This document shows positions 8,078-15,951 of a stretch of DNA of 51,503 nt, piece after piece. The notes beneath the pieces were generated by a model. That model did not search any database, was not told the DNA's origin, and worked only from the letters and a program-made list of their open reading frames with translations. This DNA is from Bacillus sp. J33. Lineage in GTDB: Bacteria > Bacillota > Bacilli > Bacillales > Cytobacillaceae. The stretch lies in contig NZ_JAEL01000034.1 of assembly GCF_000518885.1 (NCBI RefSeq), positions 1 through 51,503 of the forward strand. The letters are read 5' to 3'. A program made the translations under genes and the position numbers. Each line of letters opens with the position of its first letter. Position 1 is the stretch's first letter.

Positions 8078-8854
8078 CTATAAAATATCCATCCAAATTT
8101 TAATAGCTGTTGCTAAAATTAATAATGCCAGAACAACTTGCAGAATCTTAGTATTTATTTTCTTTCCAGCCATTGCACCTAGTGGCGAGGCGACTAAGCT
8201 TGCAACAACCATAATGAATGAAGGCAGGAATTCTACTTGTCCGGTTGTAATCTTTCCGACGGTTGCACCGATTGAAGAAATAAATGTAATGGCTAATGAT
8301 GAGGCAATAGTCATTCGCGTAGGAATTTTTAACACCACGAGCATGATAGGCACTAATAAGAATGCACCAGCAGCACCAACGACTCCAGAGCCAATACCAA
8401 CAATAAGTGCGAGCGATGTAGCCAACCATTTATTAAACTTCACTTGGTTAAGAGGAATATCGTCAATTCCTTTTTTCGGAACAAACATCATAACAGCTGC
8501 AATTAATGCTAAAATACCATAAACTAGGTTAATTCCGCCCTCCGTCATTAACCTTGATCCATAACTGCCAACAAAACTCCCAATTAAGATACTTGCTCCC
8601 ATATATCCAATTAGCGTTTTATTTAAATAGCCCCCTTTACGGTATGCCCAAACACCACCAATAGTTGCAAAAAATACTTGAACAGCGCTAATTCCTGAAA
8701 CCTCGTGGGCACTAAAAGCAGCTAAGCCGAATAGCGGTGGGATATATAAAAGCATCGGATATTTAATAATGGAACCACCTATTCCTAACATTCCTGATAT
8801 ATATGAACCAATAAAGCCTATTAAAAAGATTGTAATTATAAATCCAATATCCAT
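8078..8854 (-). CDS. TauE/SafE-family sulfite/sulfur anion exporter
   Basis: A 258-residue membrane protein with about eight hydrophobic segments and the duplicated Gly-rich motifs of TauE/SafE ([15 protein letters not shown] near the N-terminus and [19 protein letters not shown] in the second half). The family moves sulfite, sulfoacetate or related sulfur anions across the membrane. As the last gene of a CstR-controlled persulfide locus it probably exports sulfite or thiosulfate made by the dioxygenase upstream. ATG 8854 was chosen because AGGGGGAG lies 8 nt upstream. A hairpin separates it from tusA, so its expression may be lower than that of the upstream genes. Confidence 0.9.
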   Translation of the reverse strand: MDIGFIITIFLIGFIGSYISGMLGIGGSIIKYPMLLYIPPLFGLAAFSAHEVSGISAVQVFFATIGGVWAYRKGGYLNKTLIGYMGASILIGSFVGSYGSRLMTEGGINLVYGILALIAAVMMFVPKKGIDDIPLNQVKFNKWLATSLALIVGIGSGVVGAAGAFLLVPIMLVVLKIPTRMTIASSLAITFISSIGATVGKITTGQVEFLPSFIMVVASLVASPLGAMAGKKINTKILQVVLALLILATAIKIWMDIL

Positions 8855-8870
8855 TGTACTGACTCCCCCT

Positions 8871-8905
8871 AAAAAAAGGGAACCCAAATCCGGTTCCCTT
8901 TTTCT
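8871..8905 (-). terminator. Intercistronic hairpin between tusA and tauE
   Basis: Stem AAGGGAACC / GGTTCCCTT with a 7-nt loop and a T-run on the minus strand (GGTTCCCTTTTTTTAGGG side). It lies between two genes of one operon, so it may act as a partial terminator that reduces tauE expression. Confidence 0.75.
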
Positions 8906-9132
8906 TAAACTTTTCTGATCCAAAACTTGAAAACATTTTCATCAACTTCTTGTTTAATTAACTCCTGACCACCTGATTTCGCCCATGCAGTAAGGTCATT
9001 TTTGGCCCCTTTATCAGTTGCATGTATTTCTAAAACTTGACCAGTTTCCAGTTCATTCATTGCTTTTTTAGTTTTTACAATTGGCATTGGGCAAGCTAGC
9101 CCCTTTGCGTCTAATACTTTTGTTACTTTCAT
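8905..9132 (-). CDS. TusA-family sulfur carrier protein
   Basis: A 75-residue protein with the TusA signature [19 protein letters not shown]; Cys14 of the CPMP motif carries the persulfide. TusA-like proteins pass sulfane sulfur between rhodaneses, DsrE proteins and acceptors in the cytoplasm. GGGGGG stands 6 nt before the ATG. It follows the dioxygenase gene by 17 bp, so both are almost certainly co-transcribed. It closely resembles the N-terminal domain of the protein encoded at 10740-11315. Confidence 0.93.
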   Translation of the reverse strand: MKVTKVLDAKGLACPMPIVKTKKAMNELETGQVLEIHATDKGAKNDLTAWAKSGGQELIKQEVDENVFKFWIRKV

Positions 9133-9149
9133 TTTATTCCCCCCTATTT

Positions 9150-10277
9150 TTAGCGAACCGCACAGCGATTTGGTCCAATTTCCATCTCGCGCTGTTTATC
9201 TAAGCCGGGATTGATTTTCCCCATATTCGTTTCACGAATATCTTGATACGCGTTTGGCTGTGGTGGTAAGTTTTCTGTTACTAATTTTCTAAATTCAGAT
9301 TCATCTTCAATATTGAGTCCGTGATTTCTTGCGAACAATGTACCTAATTTTTCTGACACACTACCATCCTCATTTAACTCTTCTATGATCATAAAATGTG
9401 CTGGTAGGACAATCAGTTCTTCTGACAACTCTCTGTAGCGTTTATATAGAGTTTCTCTTAAATCACCAGCCCAATCTTCTGCCTTACCTGCCAGGTCGGG
9501 TCTTCCGATTGAATCAATGAACAAAATATCGCCTGAAAGCAAGAACTTTTTATCAACTACAAAAGATGTAGAACCAATAGTATGACCTGGTGAATATAAT
9601 GCTGCAATATTAATGGTTGTGTTGCCGATTGTTACATCATTACCATCTTCTAATGGTTGGTAATCAAAAGTAACTTCTGTTGCATCCTTTGGTGGCAGCC
9701 AATACGCTGCGCCAGTTTTCGCGACAATTGAGCGTCCTCCGGAAATATGGTCAGCATGAAGGTGCGTATCAAATACGTGTGTAATTTTTGCACCCATGCT
9801 TTCGGCAAAATCAAGATAGATATCTGTCATACGTGCTGCATCAATCACTGCTGCTTCACCACCTGAAAGCACCATGTATGATAGACAGCCTTTACCGATT
9901 CGAACGAATTGATAAACTTCGCCACCATCATTTATCTCGCCCACTTTAACCGGTTCTAAATGTTCACTCCATACCTTCATTCCACCCTTAAGGTATGACG
10001 CGTTTAATCCGGCATCAGAAAGCATTTCTGCTACCATTATCGATGAACCTTCCTTTGCGCAAACAACCAATACTTCCTTATTAGCAGGAATATTCTCCAT
10101 AATTTCTTCAACGCCATCAAGCAATTCAAAATAAGGAACATTTAAATACTCAAAGTTTTCTCCTTCGATCTTCCAATCATTAAAATCACTTTCATTACGA
10201 ACATCAAGAATAAACAACTCTTCTTTATTGAAAACCTTTTTCGTCAATTCTTTTGAAGTCAATGCATTTACAGTCAT
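9150..10277 (-). CDS. Rhodanese-persulfide dioxygenase fusion (MBL fold, CstB/Blh-like)
   Basis: A 375-residue two-domain enzyme. Residues 1-110 form a rhodanese domain with active Cys73 in the loop CAKEGSS. Residues 115-345 form a metallo-beta-lactamase fold with THLHADH (His172, His174, Asp176), SPGH (His232), SGD (Asp250) and LPAHF (His294), the iron-binding pattern of persulfide dioxygenases. The family oxidises low-molecular-weight persulfide to sulfite, and the rhodanese can join sulfite and persulfide into thiosulfate. In staphylococcal CstB the active rhodanese is C-terminal, so the domain order here is reversed. ATG 10277 follows AGGGGG, which overlaps a CstR-type operator. Confidence 0.92.
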   Translation of the reverse strand: MTVNALTSKELTKKVFNKEELFILDVRNESDFNDWKIEGENFEYLNVPYFELLDGVEEIMENIPANKEVLVVCAKEGSSIMVAEMLSDAGLNASYLKGGMKVWSEHLEPVKVGEINDGGEVYQFVRIGKGCLSYMVLSGGEAAVIDAARMTDIYLDFAESMGAKITHVFDTHLHADHISGGRSIVAKTGAAYWLPPKDATEVTFDYQPLEDGNDVTIGNTTINIAALYSPGHTIGSTSFVVDKKFLLSGDILFIDSIGRPDLAGKAEDWAGDLRETLYKRYRELSEELIVLPAHFMIIEELNEDGSVSEKLGTLFARNHGLNIEDESEFRKLVTENLPPQPNAYQDIRETNMGKINPGLDKQREMEIGPNRCAVR

Positions 10278-10282
10278 CAATA

Positions 10283-10298
10283 ATACCCCCTATGGTAT
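10283..10298 (-). promoter_or_regulatory. CsoR/CstR-type operator upstream of the dioxygenase gene
   Basis: ATACCCCCTATGGTAT, an ATACC-N6-GGTAT inverted repeat lying between the DsrE pseudogene and the dioxygenase ribosome binding site. It has the same size and spacing as four other sites in this locus. Confidence 0.75.
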
Positions 10299-10324
10299 TT
10301 TTAGGTTTAAAAAATATATATGAT

Positions 10325-10719
10325 TTAAAAAGTTAACGTTACATCTGCATCCTTTGCAAATTCTAAAAATGTTACTGCCCCACCTACTTCAATTCCTTTA
10401 ACAAAGTCTTCTTTTTTCAATCCCATTACATCCATTGTCATTTGACAACCTATAAATTTAACACCCATTTCTTGTGCCAATGCAGCCAATTCCGGAATGG
10501 AAGGTACATTTGCTTTTGCAAATCCGTCTGCAAAATGTTCTTTACCTTCAGGCATTGGAAGTTGTTTGTATGCTTCCTAATGAATTAAATTCAAACCTTC
10601 GAATGTAAAGAAAATGGCTACTTCTTGATCGGTTGCTGCTGCTGCCGTTAAATATTAAATACCTTGTATGCATCAAATAATCCGCCATTACTTTCAATAA
10701 TCGCTACTTTTTTATTCAT
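10325..10719 (-). pseudogene. DsrE/DsrF-family sulfur-transfer protein, inactivated
   Basis: A start with good Shine-Dalgarno at 10719 gives MNKKVAIIESNGGLFDAYK and then a stop. Shifting frame near 10650 continues the protein (ATDQEVAIFFTFEGLNLIH), which then meets an in-frame TAG at 10577-10579. The last 76 codons are open and contain the DsrE hallmark FIGCQMTMDVMGLKKEDF with its conserved Cys. One frameshift plus one nonsense codon therefore break the gene. The intact gene would have been a DsrE2-like sulfurtransferase of about 130 residues. A paralogue at 11667-12146 is intact. Confidence 0.88.
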
Positions 10720-10739
10720 TGTTTATTCCTCCTGATTTT

Positions 10740-11315
10740 TCAGTTGCTGATATCTGTTGTTTTACCCTTCCATTGACTCATGCCAGGTACAACATTAATT
10801 ACGTTAGTAAAGCCATTTTCGGTTAATTTCTGTGCAGCTAGATCGCTGCGATTTCCTGTTCGACAAACTAAGTAAAATTCATCGTCTTTGTTTAATTCAT
10901 TTAATTTGTTTTCCAATTCGCCTAATGGAAGGGAGATTGCAGTTGGAATATGGCTAAAAGCGTATTCTGCACTTTCTCTTACATCGATAACCACTATGTT
11001 CTCATTTGCTTCAAGCTTTTTCTCCAGACCTTCATTATTGATAACATCTGGATGCTTTTTTTCAATGGATTCATCATTAGAAAATCTGCGAATATAATGC
11101 TTCATCACTTCGCCTTCTTCGATTGTCCCCAAATAATGATGTCCTGTGCTTTCAGACCATGCTTTCAAGTCAGCTTTGAACCCTATATCTGTTGCTTGAA
11201 CTTCTAATACTTGCCCTGCCTCTAGGTTATTTATTGCCTTTTTTGTTTTAATAATAGGCATCGGACATGCTAATCCTTTTGCATCTAAAATCATATTAGC
11301 TTTTAAGTTTTCCAT
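10740..11315 (-). CDS. TusA-rhodanese fusion protein (CstA-like)
   Basis: A 191-residue sulfur-relay protein. Residues 1-76 are a TusA domain with Cys17 in CPMP; residues 95-187 are a rhodanese domain with the active loop CRTGNRS (Cys151) and the CH2A-type segment DVRESAEYAFSHIP. Staphylococcal CstA carries TusA, rhodanese and DsrE domains in one chain; here the DsrE part is a separate gene. It likely accepts persulfide sulfur and hands it to the dioxygenase or another carrier. AGGAGG lies 7 nt before the ATG, and a CstR-type operator lies 20 bp upstream of the start. Confidence 0.93.
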   Translation of the reverse strand: MENLKANMILDAKGLACPMPIIKTKKAINNLEAGQVLEVQATDIGFKADLKAWSESTGHHYLGTIEEGEVMKHYIRRFSNDESIEKKHPDVINNEGLEKKLEANENIVVIDVRESAEYAFSHIPTAISLPLGELENKLNELNKDDEFYLVCRTGNRSDLAAQKLTENGFTNVINVVPGMSQWKGKTTDISN

Positions 11316-11334
11316 CTTAAATCCTCCTATTTTT

Positions 11335-11350
11335 ATACCTATATGGGTAT
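11335..11350 (-). promoter_or_regulatory. CsoR/CstR-type operator upstream of the TusA-rhodanese gene
   Basis: ATACCTATATGGGTAT, an ATACC-N6-GGTAT inverted repeat immediately upstream of the ribosome binding site. Confidence 0.78.
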
Positions 11351-11368
11351 TATTTTTATTAAAAAATT

Positions 11369-11623
11369 TTATTCAACTCTACCTTCCCAAGCAAGCATTC
11401 CACCAACCATAGTGATTACGTTAAATCCATAACTTTCAAGGAATTGCGTAGCACGACCAGTTCTTCCTCCAGAACGACATGCCATGATATACTCTTTTTA
11501 TTTATCTAATTCATGCATACGAAATTCTATTGTGGAAAAATGGTTAAGACATTTTGATGGTAAGAACCTCCTAAACATAAAGAATAAAAATAGCACAATA
11601 ACAAGATCATATACCTATTCCAT
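11369..11623 (-). pseudogene. Membrane-anchored rhodanese, inactivated
   Basis: A single frame of 85 codons runs from an ATG at 11623 (GGAGG 7 nt upstream) to a stop at 11369-11371, broken by TAG at codon 3 and TAA at codon 42. It encodes an N-terminal membrane segment (LVIVLFLFFMFRRFLP) and then the active-site half of a rhodanese (ACRSGGRTGRATQFLESYGF, VGGMLAW). The N-terminal half of the rhodanese domain is missing, so an internal deletion accompanies the two nonsense codons. The intact relative would be a short membrane-anchored rhodanese of about 120 residues. Confidence 0.85.
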
Positions 11624-11666
11624 TTGATAACCTCCATTTTTACGCAGTGGAACCCCCTATCTCGTA

Positions 11667-12146
11667 CTATATAAACAGATTAATATTACCTTCCTCAGCA
11701 TCCGCTAGATAAGCAGCAACTCCTGCATATTCAATATTATCTAATAGCTCTTCTTGTTTAAGACCTAACAAATCCTGCGTCATGGTACATGCTACAAGTT
11801 TAACTTCTTGTTCTTGGGCCATTTCAATTAATTCTGGTAAAGGTATAGCGTTATGTTTTTTTATAATATCTTTAATCATTTTGGGACCAAATCCAGCAAA
11901 GTTCATTTTTGAAAGTCCCATTTTATTAGCACCTCTTGGCATCATTTTGCCAAACATTCTTTCCATGAACCCTTTTTTGACCGGAATATTTTCATCTTTA
12001 CGTAAGGCATTTAATCCCCAAAACGTATGGAAAATTGTTACTTCATGGTCATAAGCAGCTGCACCATTTGCGATAATATAAGCAGCCATTGCTTTATCGT
12101 AATCGCCGCTAAATAAGACAATTGTTGTTTTTTTCTTTTCTGTCAT
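11667..12146 (-). CDS. DsrE/DsrF/DrsH-like sulfurtransferase (DsrE2 type)
   Basis: A 159-residue protein starting TTIVLFSGDYDKAMAAYIIAN, with a Met/Lys-rich central insert (MERMFGKMMPRGANKMGL) typical of the DsrE2 group and the conserved Cys in VACTMTQDLLGLKQEEL. Such proteins carry persulfide sulfur between rhodaneses and TusA. AGGAGG lies before the ATG. Two CstR-type operators stand between this gene and cstR, so it is probably the first gene of a derepressible unit. Confidence 0.9.
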   Translation of the reverse strand: MTEKKKTTIVLFSGDYDKAMAAYIIANGAAAYDHEVTIFHTFWGLNALRKDENIPVKKGFMERMFGKMMPRGANKMGLSKMNFAGFGPKMIKDIIKKHNAIPLPELIEMAQEQEVKLVACTMTQDLLGLKQEELLDNIEYAGVAAYLADAEEGNINLFI

Positions 12147-12178
12147 GTTAGTACCTCCTAAAAGCGATTTTACAACAT

Positions 12179-12194
12179 ATACCGGTATGGGTAT
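12179..12194 (-). promoter_or_regulatory. CsoR/CstR-type operator upstream of the DsrE gene (proximal)
   Basis: ATACCGGTATGGGTAT, ATACC-N6-GGTAT, about 33 bp upstream of the dsrE-like start. Confidence 0.78.
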
Positions 12195-12251
12195 TTTGAA
12201 ATTAAAAAAAATAACCCTTTTTCATCGTTTTCCGGCTAACCCAAAACACAA

Positions 12252-12267
12252 TTACCCCAAAGGGTAT
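12252..12267 (-). promoter_or_regulatory. CsoR/CstR-type operator upstream of the DsrE gene (distal)
   Basis: TTACCCCAAAGGGTAT, one mismatch from the ATACC-N6-GGTAT consensus, between the cstR stop and the proximal site. Confidence 0.65.
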
Positions 12268-12303
12268 ATGTGAAAGAAAATAAAAGAGGGTATCACCCCT
12301 TTT

Positions 12304-12564
12304 TCATCGACTTTTTACCAGTAGGCTTACAGCTTCTTTTACCAGCTCTTCTGTATTTTCACCATTTTTATCAGCATTCCGAACACACTCGACTAAATTT
12401 GAGCTAACAATTAATCCAATTGTTCGGTCAAGGGCAGTTCTTGATGCAGATAATTGAGTAATAACTTCTTTGCAGTCTTTATTCTCTTCCATCATTTTTA
12501 AAATTCCTCTTAACTGTCCTTCAATACGTTTTATTCTATTTTTCATTTGATCATTGTAATCCAC
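12304..12564 (-). CDS. cstR: CsoR-family persulfide-sensing repressor (CstR-like)
   Basis: An 86-residue all-helical DUF156 repressor. It has Cys31 (KDCKEVITQLSASR) and Cys60 (NLVECVRN). The His that copper-sensing CsoR proteins place four residues before the second Cys is Asn56 here, which removes the Cu(I) site. That pattern is the hallmark of CstR, which forms di- and polysulfide bridges between the two Cys and releases DNA. The surrounding sulfur-transfer genes fit the role. Translation starts at GTG 12564, with AGGAGG 7 nt upstream. A promoter with an embedded operator lies about 210 bp upstream and probably gives autoregulation. Confidence 0.92.
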   Translation of the reverse strand: MDYNDQMKNRIKRIEGQLRGILKMMEENKDCKEVITQLSASRTALDRTIGLIVSSNLVECVRNADKNGENTEELVKEAVSLLVKSR

Positions 12565-12659
12565 TGTTTTTCCTCCTTTAACAATTCATTTTTATATTTA
12601 GCAAGGTTTCATTTAAATATAACTTGTGATGAATAATCATGTATTGAATAAAAGGGTAG

Positions 12660-12730
12660 ACATAAATCCGGGAAATAGCTTTTATATAAAATAAATGCAA
12701 TTCATATTGCAGCTAAAATTAAAATATCAT
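12660..12730 (-). pseudogene. N-terminal remnant of another membrane-anchored rhodanese
   Basis: Behind a perfect AAGGAGG, an ATG at 12730 reaches a stop after three codons. In a neighbouring frame the DNA reads ILILAAI, stop, IAFILYKSYFP, the membrane anchor that starts short rhodaneses of Bacillus. An insertion near the start and a TGA in place of Trp disable it, and the rhodanese domain is gone. It occupies the first position after the operator-controlled promoter. Confidence 0.65.
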
Positions 12731-12772
12731 TTTAACCTCCTTCATTATAAAAAAATGTCATTAACAAGTTTC

Positions 12773-12801
12773 ATATTATACCCCAACAGGTATATTGTCA
12801 A
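12773..12801 (-). promoter_or_regulatory. Sigma-A promoter with an embedded CstR operator
   Basis: On the minus strand TTGACA (12801-12796) and TAATAT (12778-12773) are 17 bp apart. The operator ATACCCCAACAGGTAT (12778-12793, read on the plus strand) fills the spacer. A repressor bound there would block RNA polymerase. The promoter reads toward cstR. Confidence 0.85.
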
Positions 12802-12970
12802 CGATAATATTTTATTTAAGTAAAAATAAACCGCAATGAACAAGGTGGTCAAATAAGATTATAGTTGCTAATCTTTTGTTCTAAGACATAAATATTACAC
12901 ACCTCTCCATTAATTTTTATGTATGGTGAATTGGGCTGTATCCGAGATTACAAAGATTTTTATCAATCAG

Positions 12971-13006
12971 AAAAGCTCTGCTGAGATTTCCCTCAACAGA
13001 GCTTTC
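12971..13006 (-). terminator. Terminator hairpin downstream of the MprF-like gene
   Basis: AAAGCTCTG and CAGAGCTTT arms with an inner TGAG/CTCA stem. A short T-rich tail follows on the minus strand. Confidence 0.7.
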
Positions 13007-13030
13007 TTCAAATGATTGCCTTTTCAGGCT

Positions 13031-13057
13031 GGGACACTGAACCTGTCCCCGTGTCCC
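13031..13057. repeat. GGGACAC..GTGTCCC dispersed palindrome
   Basis: GGGACAC at 13031 pairs with GTGTCCC ending at 13057, with an inner GGGAC/GTCCC alternative. I recognise this GGGACA/TGTCCC element from intergenic regions of many Bacillus genomes; here it abuts the MprF-like stop codon. Confidence 0.6.
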
Positions 13058-13063
13058 TTTTAT

Positions 13064-14170
13064 TTATCCAGCATTTTTAAACAAATACTTAATCTTATCT
13101 ATTACATACTTTGGATGTGGCTGGCTGTTGATTAATAATAGCAATTGAATAACGACAATTGGCAGGAAGGATTTTTTGTATGCTAAATACTTCGGTTCCC
13201 ACGTGCAGGCAAATTTACTTTTGAATTCTTTCAGCCCTTTAAAATTATAAAATGAATTTCCGTGAAGATAGGCTAATCGTGCCAGCTTTTCTTTTTTAAA
13301 AGAAAATGGACTATCCCCGACATGTGCAAGAGGCGCCATTCCTAAGCTGCAGTGCTTATAGCCCCTTTCTTTTGCCCATTTAAAAATGTGAATAAATAAA
13401 ACATCCATCGTTCCATGCGGGCTCTCGGAAGATTTCCTCATTAAATCAATGGCCATGGTCTTTTTATAATCATCCGCCAGTGTCGCAAACGCTACGATAT
13501 TTCCCTCTGGGTCCGAAACACAAGCAATTGGAAAACAAGAAACATACTCCTCACTGAAAGAAACGACTGAAAATCCCTTTTCCTTTTGGTCCCCCAGCCA
13601 TGAATCCGAAATCACTCTAAGCTCCGACAGTAAATCATTGGAGTAAGGAGGATTAATAACTTTAAAGGTGTAAGCATTACGGGTGAATTTATTAAGCCTC
13701 GTCCGCAGCTTTGCCCCCTGTTTTCCCTCAAGGGTAAATTTATCGAGGTTGACAATCGCCTCTTCCCCTAATTTGAGGAACCGATAACCAGTGTCATGGT
13801 AAAAGTGCATGTATCGAGGGCTAATTTGATAAAAAACAGGTGTAAGCCCTTTGCTTTTACTTAATTCATTAAATTCTCTAATGGCCGCTTGAAAAGCCGG
13901 TTCTTCGCCAATCGGGTCACCGAGAACAACCAATTTATTTCCAATTTTCTTATATGAAATTAGTACTCTTCCATCCTGCGCCCAGTACACATCTTTATCC
14001 TGCAGCAAGATGAGGTGTGACAGATGGTTTCCGCCTTTTTCCTGTAAAAAAGGAATAATCTGCTCCAGTTCAAGCTCTTCGTTAGCTGAAGAAAATCTCT
14101 TGTTAACCCTATTAAAAAAATAATTTGCAAAACCAATAGTAAATAAAAAGAAAAGTGTCAATTCAATCAT
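13064..14170 (-). CDS. DUF2156 / phosphatidylglycerol lysyltransferase-like domain protein (short MprF relative)
   Basis: A 368-residue protein with one N-terminal membrane helix (IELTLFFLFTIGFANYFF) and then the double GNAT-like fold found at the C-terminus of MprF. Typical pieces are DGRVLISYKKIGNKLVVLGDP, GEEAIVNLDKF, KLRTRLNKFTR, SWLGDQKEKGFS and LFIHIFKWAKERGYKHCSLGMAPLA. MprF adds lysine or alanine from charged tRNA to phosphatidylglycerol, using a large flippase domain that is absent here. The substrate of this soluble-domain version is therefore uncertain. ATG 14170 follows AGGAGG at 8 nt. Confidence 0.85.
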   Translation of the reverse strand: MIELTLFFLFTIGFANYFFNRVNKRFSSANEELELEQIIPFLQEKGGNHLSHLILLQDKDVYWAQDGRVLISYKKIGNKLVVLGDPIGEEPAFQAAIREFNELSKSKGLTPVFYQISPRYMHFYHDTGYRFLKLGEEAIVNLDKFTLEGKQGAKLRTRLNKFTRNAYTFKVINPPYSNDLLSELRVISDSWLGDQKEKGFSVVSFSEEYVSCFPIACVSDPEGNIVAFATLADDYKKTMAIDLMRKSSESPHGTMDVLFIHIFKWAKERGYKHCSLGMAPLAHVGDSPFSFKKEKLARLAYLHGNSFYNFKGLKEFKSKFACTWEPKYLAYKKSFLPIVVIQLLLLINSQPHPKYVIDKIKYLFKNAG

Positions 14171-14321
14171 TAAGGTAAACCTCCTGATAAAATTCACCTT
14201 TTTAAAGATAACATACAAATACTTGAATAAATAGATATTTTCTTTTCCAAAAGTTTAAAAAATTCATCCACTCTTCTATTTTTAGGAGGATTGTTATGGT
14301 CAAAGCAAATTAGAGGATTTA

Positions 14322-14405
14322 ATGGTAAGAATCGAAGAAATTTCAATGCAAATCCAGCGTAAATCATACTATTTTGGTAGAACCGAATATGGCTGGAAGA
14401 TCTAA
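14322..14405 (+). CDS. Possible micro-ORF or remnant (27 residues)
   Basis: ATG at 14322 opens MVRIEEISMQIQRKS and ends YGWKI. The same frame is open upstream (GQSKLEDL) next to an AGGAGG at 14284 whose own ATG is out of frame by one base. This looks like a short gene with a frameshift at its start. No family was recognised. Confidence 0.25.
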   Translation: MVRIEEISMQIQRKSYYFGRTEYGWKI

Positions 14406-14673
14406 GGGTAATCAGCTAAAATTAAGACAGACTATCATCATGCATTCTCGAAAATGATAGTTAGGGAAATTGAAAAAGTTACAAGGTTTCGGCTTCTACG
14501 ATCTTTAAAGGTATTTTTATAGAGTAAACTTCCTAAGAAGAGTACTTTTTATACTTACTATTCAATACAAATTTGATTTTGTGAGCTCTACTAGTACATA
14601 AAGTTCTAAAGACACTCAAACATTTGATCATTAGGGGTCTTAAGCTATGTGCAATACCTAATTAAAAGATGAG

Positions 14674-15513
14674 GTGAGGAAAGTTTCAATTTTGCATTTA
14701 ACTCGAAAAATTTACCAGTTTTTTGTAGATATACCTATTAAAGAAGGGACGGTTTTGAACGATCGTTATGAGATTTTGAGTGTAATAGGGTCTGGAAGCT
14801 ATGGTATTGTTTATCTATGTAATGATTTGAAGTCAAATGAAAAAAGAGTGGTTAAACAGCTTCGTCCAAGTAAACGTCGCAGCAAAAAAGAGGTTGAGCT
14901 GTTTGAAAGTGAAATCTCTGTTTTGCGTACATTGAACCACAAAAATATGCCAAGAATATATGAATCTTTTTCAAATAATAAATATTTTTTTTATGTAATG
15001 AGTTTCATTGAAGGCGACAATTTAGAAGACCAAATTTTTCACGATAAGAAAACTTTTAACGAGAAAGAATCTCTGCTAATTCTTGATAATCTGCTCGAAT
15101 TAGTCGATTATCTTCATAAAAAAAACATTTATCATCGAGATTTACGTATTCCAAACATTATACTAAAAAATAACGAGCCCTTTTTGATTGATTTTGGTTT
15201 GTCTGAGCAGAGAGCTGCCGCTGATCCATTTCAAACATCCTCTTGTTCTTCACAAAATAAACAAGAAAGTATCCTCCAGGAAATGAAACAGCAGGACTAC
15301 TATGATTTAGGTGAAATACTTTTATATTTGCTTTATACATCGTACTCTTCCAAAAATAAAAAAGCTCTTCCTTGGACAGAAGAACTTTCTTTAGAAAAGG
15401 GAACCGTTTATTTGCTGAAAAGGCTTTTACAAATTAAAGAACCCTATTCAAGTATTAGTGAAATTTCAGCCGACCTTCATGCAGTACTTAAAGAGAAAGA
15501 AAAGGTACATTAA
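14674..15513 (+). CDS. Hanks-type Ser/Thr protein kinase, YbdM-like
   Basis: A 279-residue cytoplasmic kinase without membrane anchor or sensor domain. Glycine loop GSGSYG (39-44), ATP-binding Lys61 in KRVVKQL, helix C Glu near 78, catalytic HRD at 154-156 (HRDLRIPN) and DFG at 173-175 (LIDFGLSEQ) are all present, so it should be active. The activation segment (residues 180-205) is Ser/Gln-rich and lacks the usual APE motif. The length fits the compact YbdM type of Bacillus. The start is uncertain: GTG 14674 overlaps a GAGGTGA site, and TTG 14692 is possible. A Ser/Arg-rich small gene lies tail-to-tail 16 bp away. Confidence 0.9.
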   Translation: MRKVSILHLTRKIYQFFVDIPIKEGTVLNDRYEILSVIGSGSYGIVYLCNDLKSNEKRVVKQLRPSKRRSKKEVELFESEISVLRTLNHKNMPRIYESFSNNKYFFYVMSFIEGDNLEDQIFHDKKTFNEKESLLILDNLLELVDYLHKKNIYHRDLRIPNIILKNNEPFLIDFGLSEQRAAADPFQTSSCSSQNKQESILQEMKQQDYYDLGEILLYLLYTSYSSKNKKALPWTEELSLEKGTVYLLKRLLQIKEPYSSISEISADLHAVLKEKEKVH

Positions 15514-15528
15514 CCGCGGAGAGGGAGA

Positions 15529-15693
15529 TTAGCTGCTGCTCCGACCCTTCCGTTTGTAGTAGTTACTTCCATTCATTGGAGATCGTTTATACCGGCGGTT
15601 GCTGCTACTGCTGCCTCGGCGATAATGACCATGTCTTCTCGCGCTGCTGCCTTGGGAAAGTTGCTTGATTTGTTTTAATATTTTTTTAAACAT
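15529..15693 (-). CDS. Ser/Arg-rich basic small protein
   Basis: A 54-residue protein: an amphipathic N-terminus (MFKKILKQIKQLSQGSS) and then repeated Arg/Ser/Tyr residues (RRHGHYRRGSSSSNRRYK, ending GRSSS). AAAGGAGG lies 7 nt before the ATG, good evidence that it is translated. The composition suits nucleic-acid binding or a phosphorylation substrate. It converges with the Ser/Thr kinase gene 16 bp away, which makes a kinase-substrate link tempting but unproven. No named family was recognised. Confidence 0.7.
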   Translation of the reverse strand: MFKKILKQIKQLSQGSSARRHGHYRRGSSSSNRRYKRSPMNGSNYYKRKGRSSS

Positions 15694-15769
15694 TTTTACC
15701 TCCTTTGATCTTTTACAGTGCATGTTATTTTGTATAGTCTAGCATAGATTAAAGGGATACCGCTAGCAA

Positions 15770-15850
15770 AACGCGGATTTACAACGTTAAGGGTATTATA
15801 GTATTAAAAAATCCCGATCTCTCAGTGACATAATTGAGAAATTGGGATTT
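15770..15850 (-). repeat. Dispersed repeat with terminator-like hairpin, copy 1
   Basis: On the minus strand a hairpin (AAATCCCAATTTCTCA / TGAGAGATCGGGATTT) is followed by TTTTTAATA and then TTAACGTTGTAAATCCG. The same arrangement recurs at 36493-36578. Confidence 0.7.
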
Positions 15851-15951
15851 AATCCAGCATTACGCCCGTTGATTGAATTAGAATTTAATACTTAATTAAT
15901 TTTTTATCTTTTACAAACCGGACATTCCTCTGCCTCTTAACCCTCGTAATA

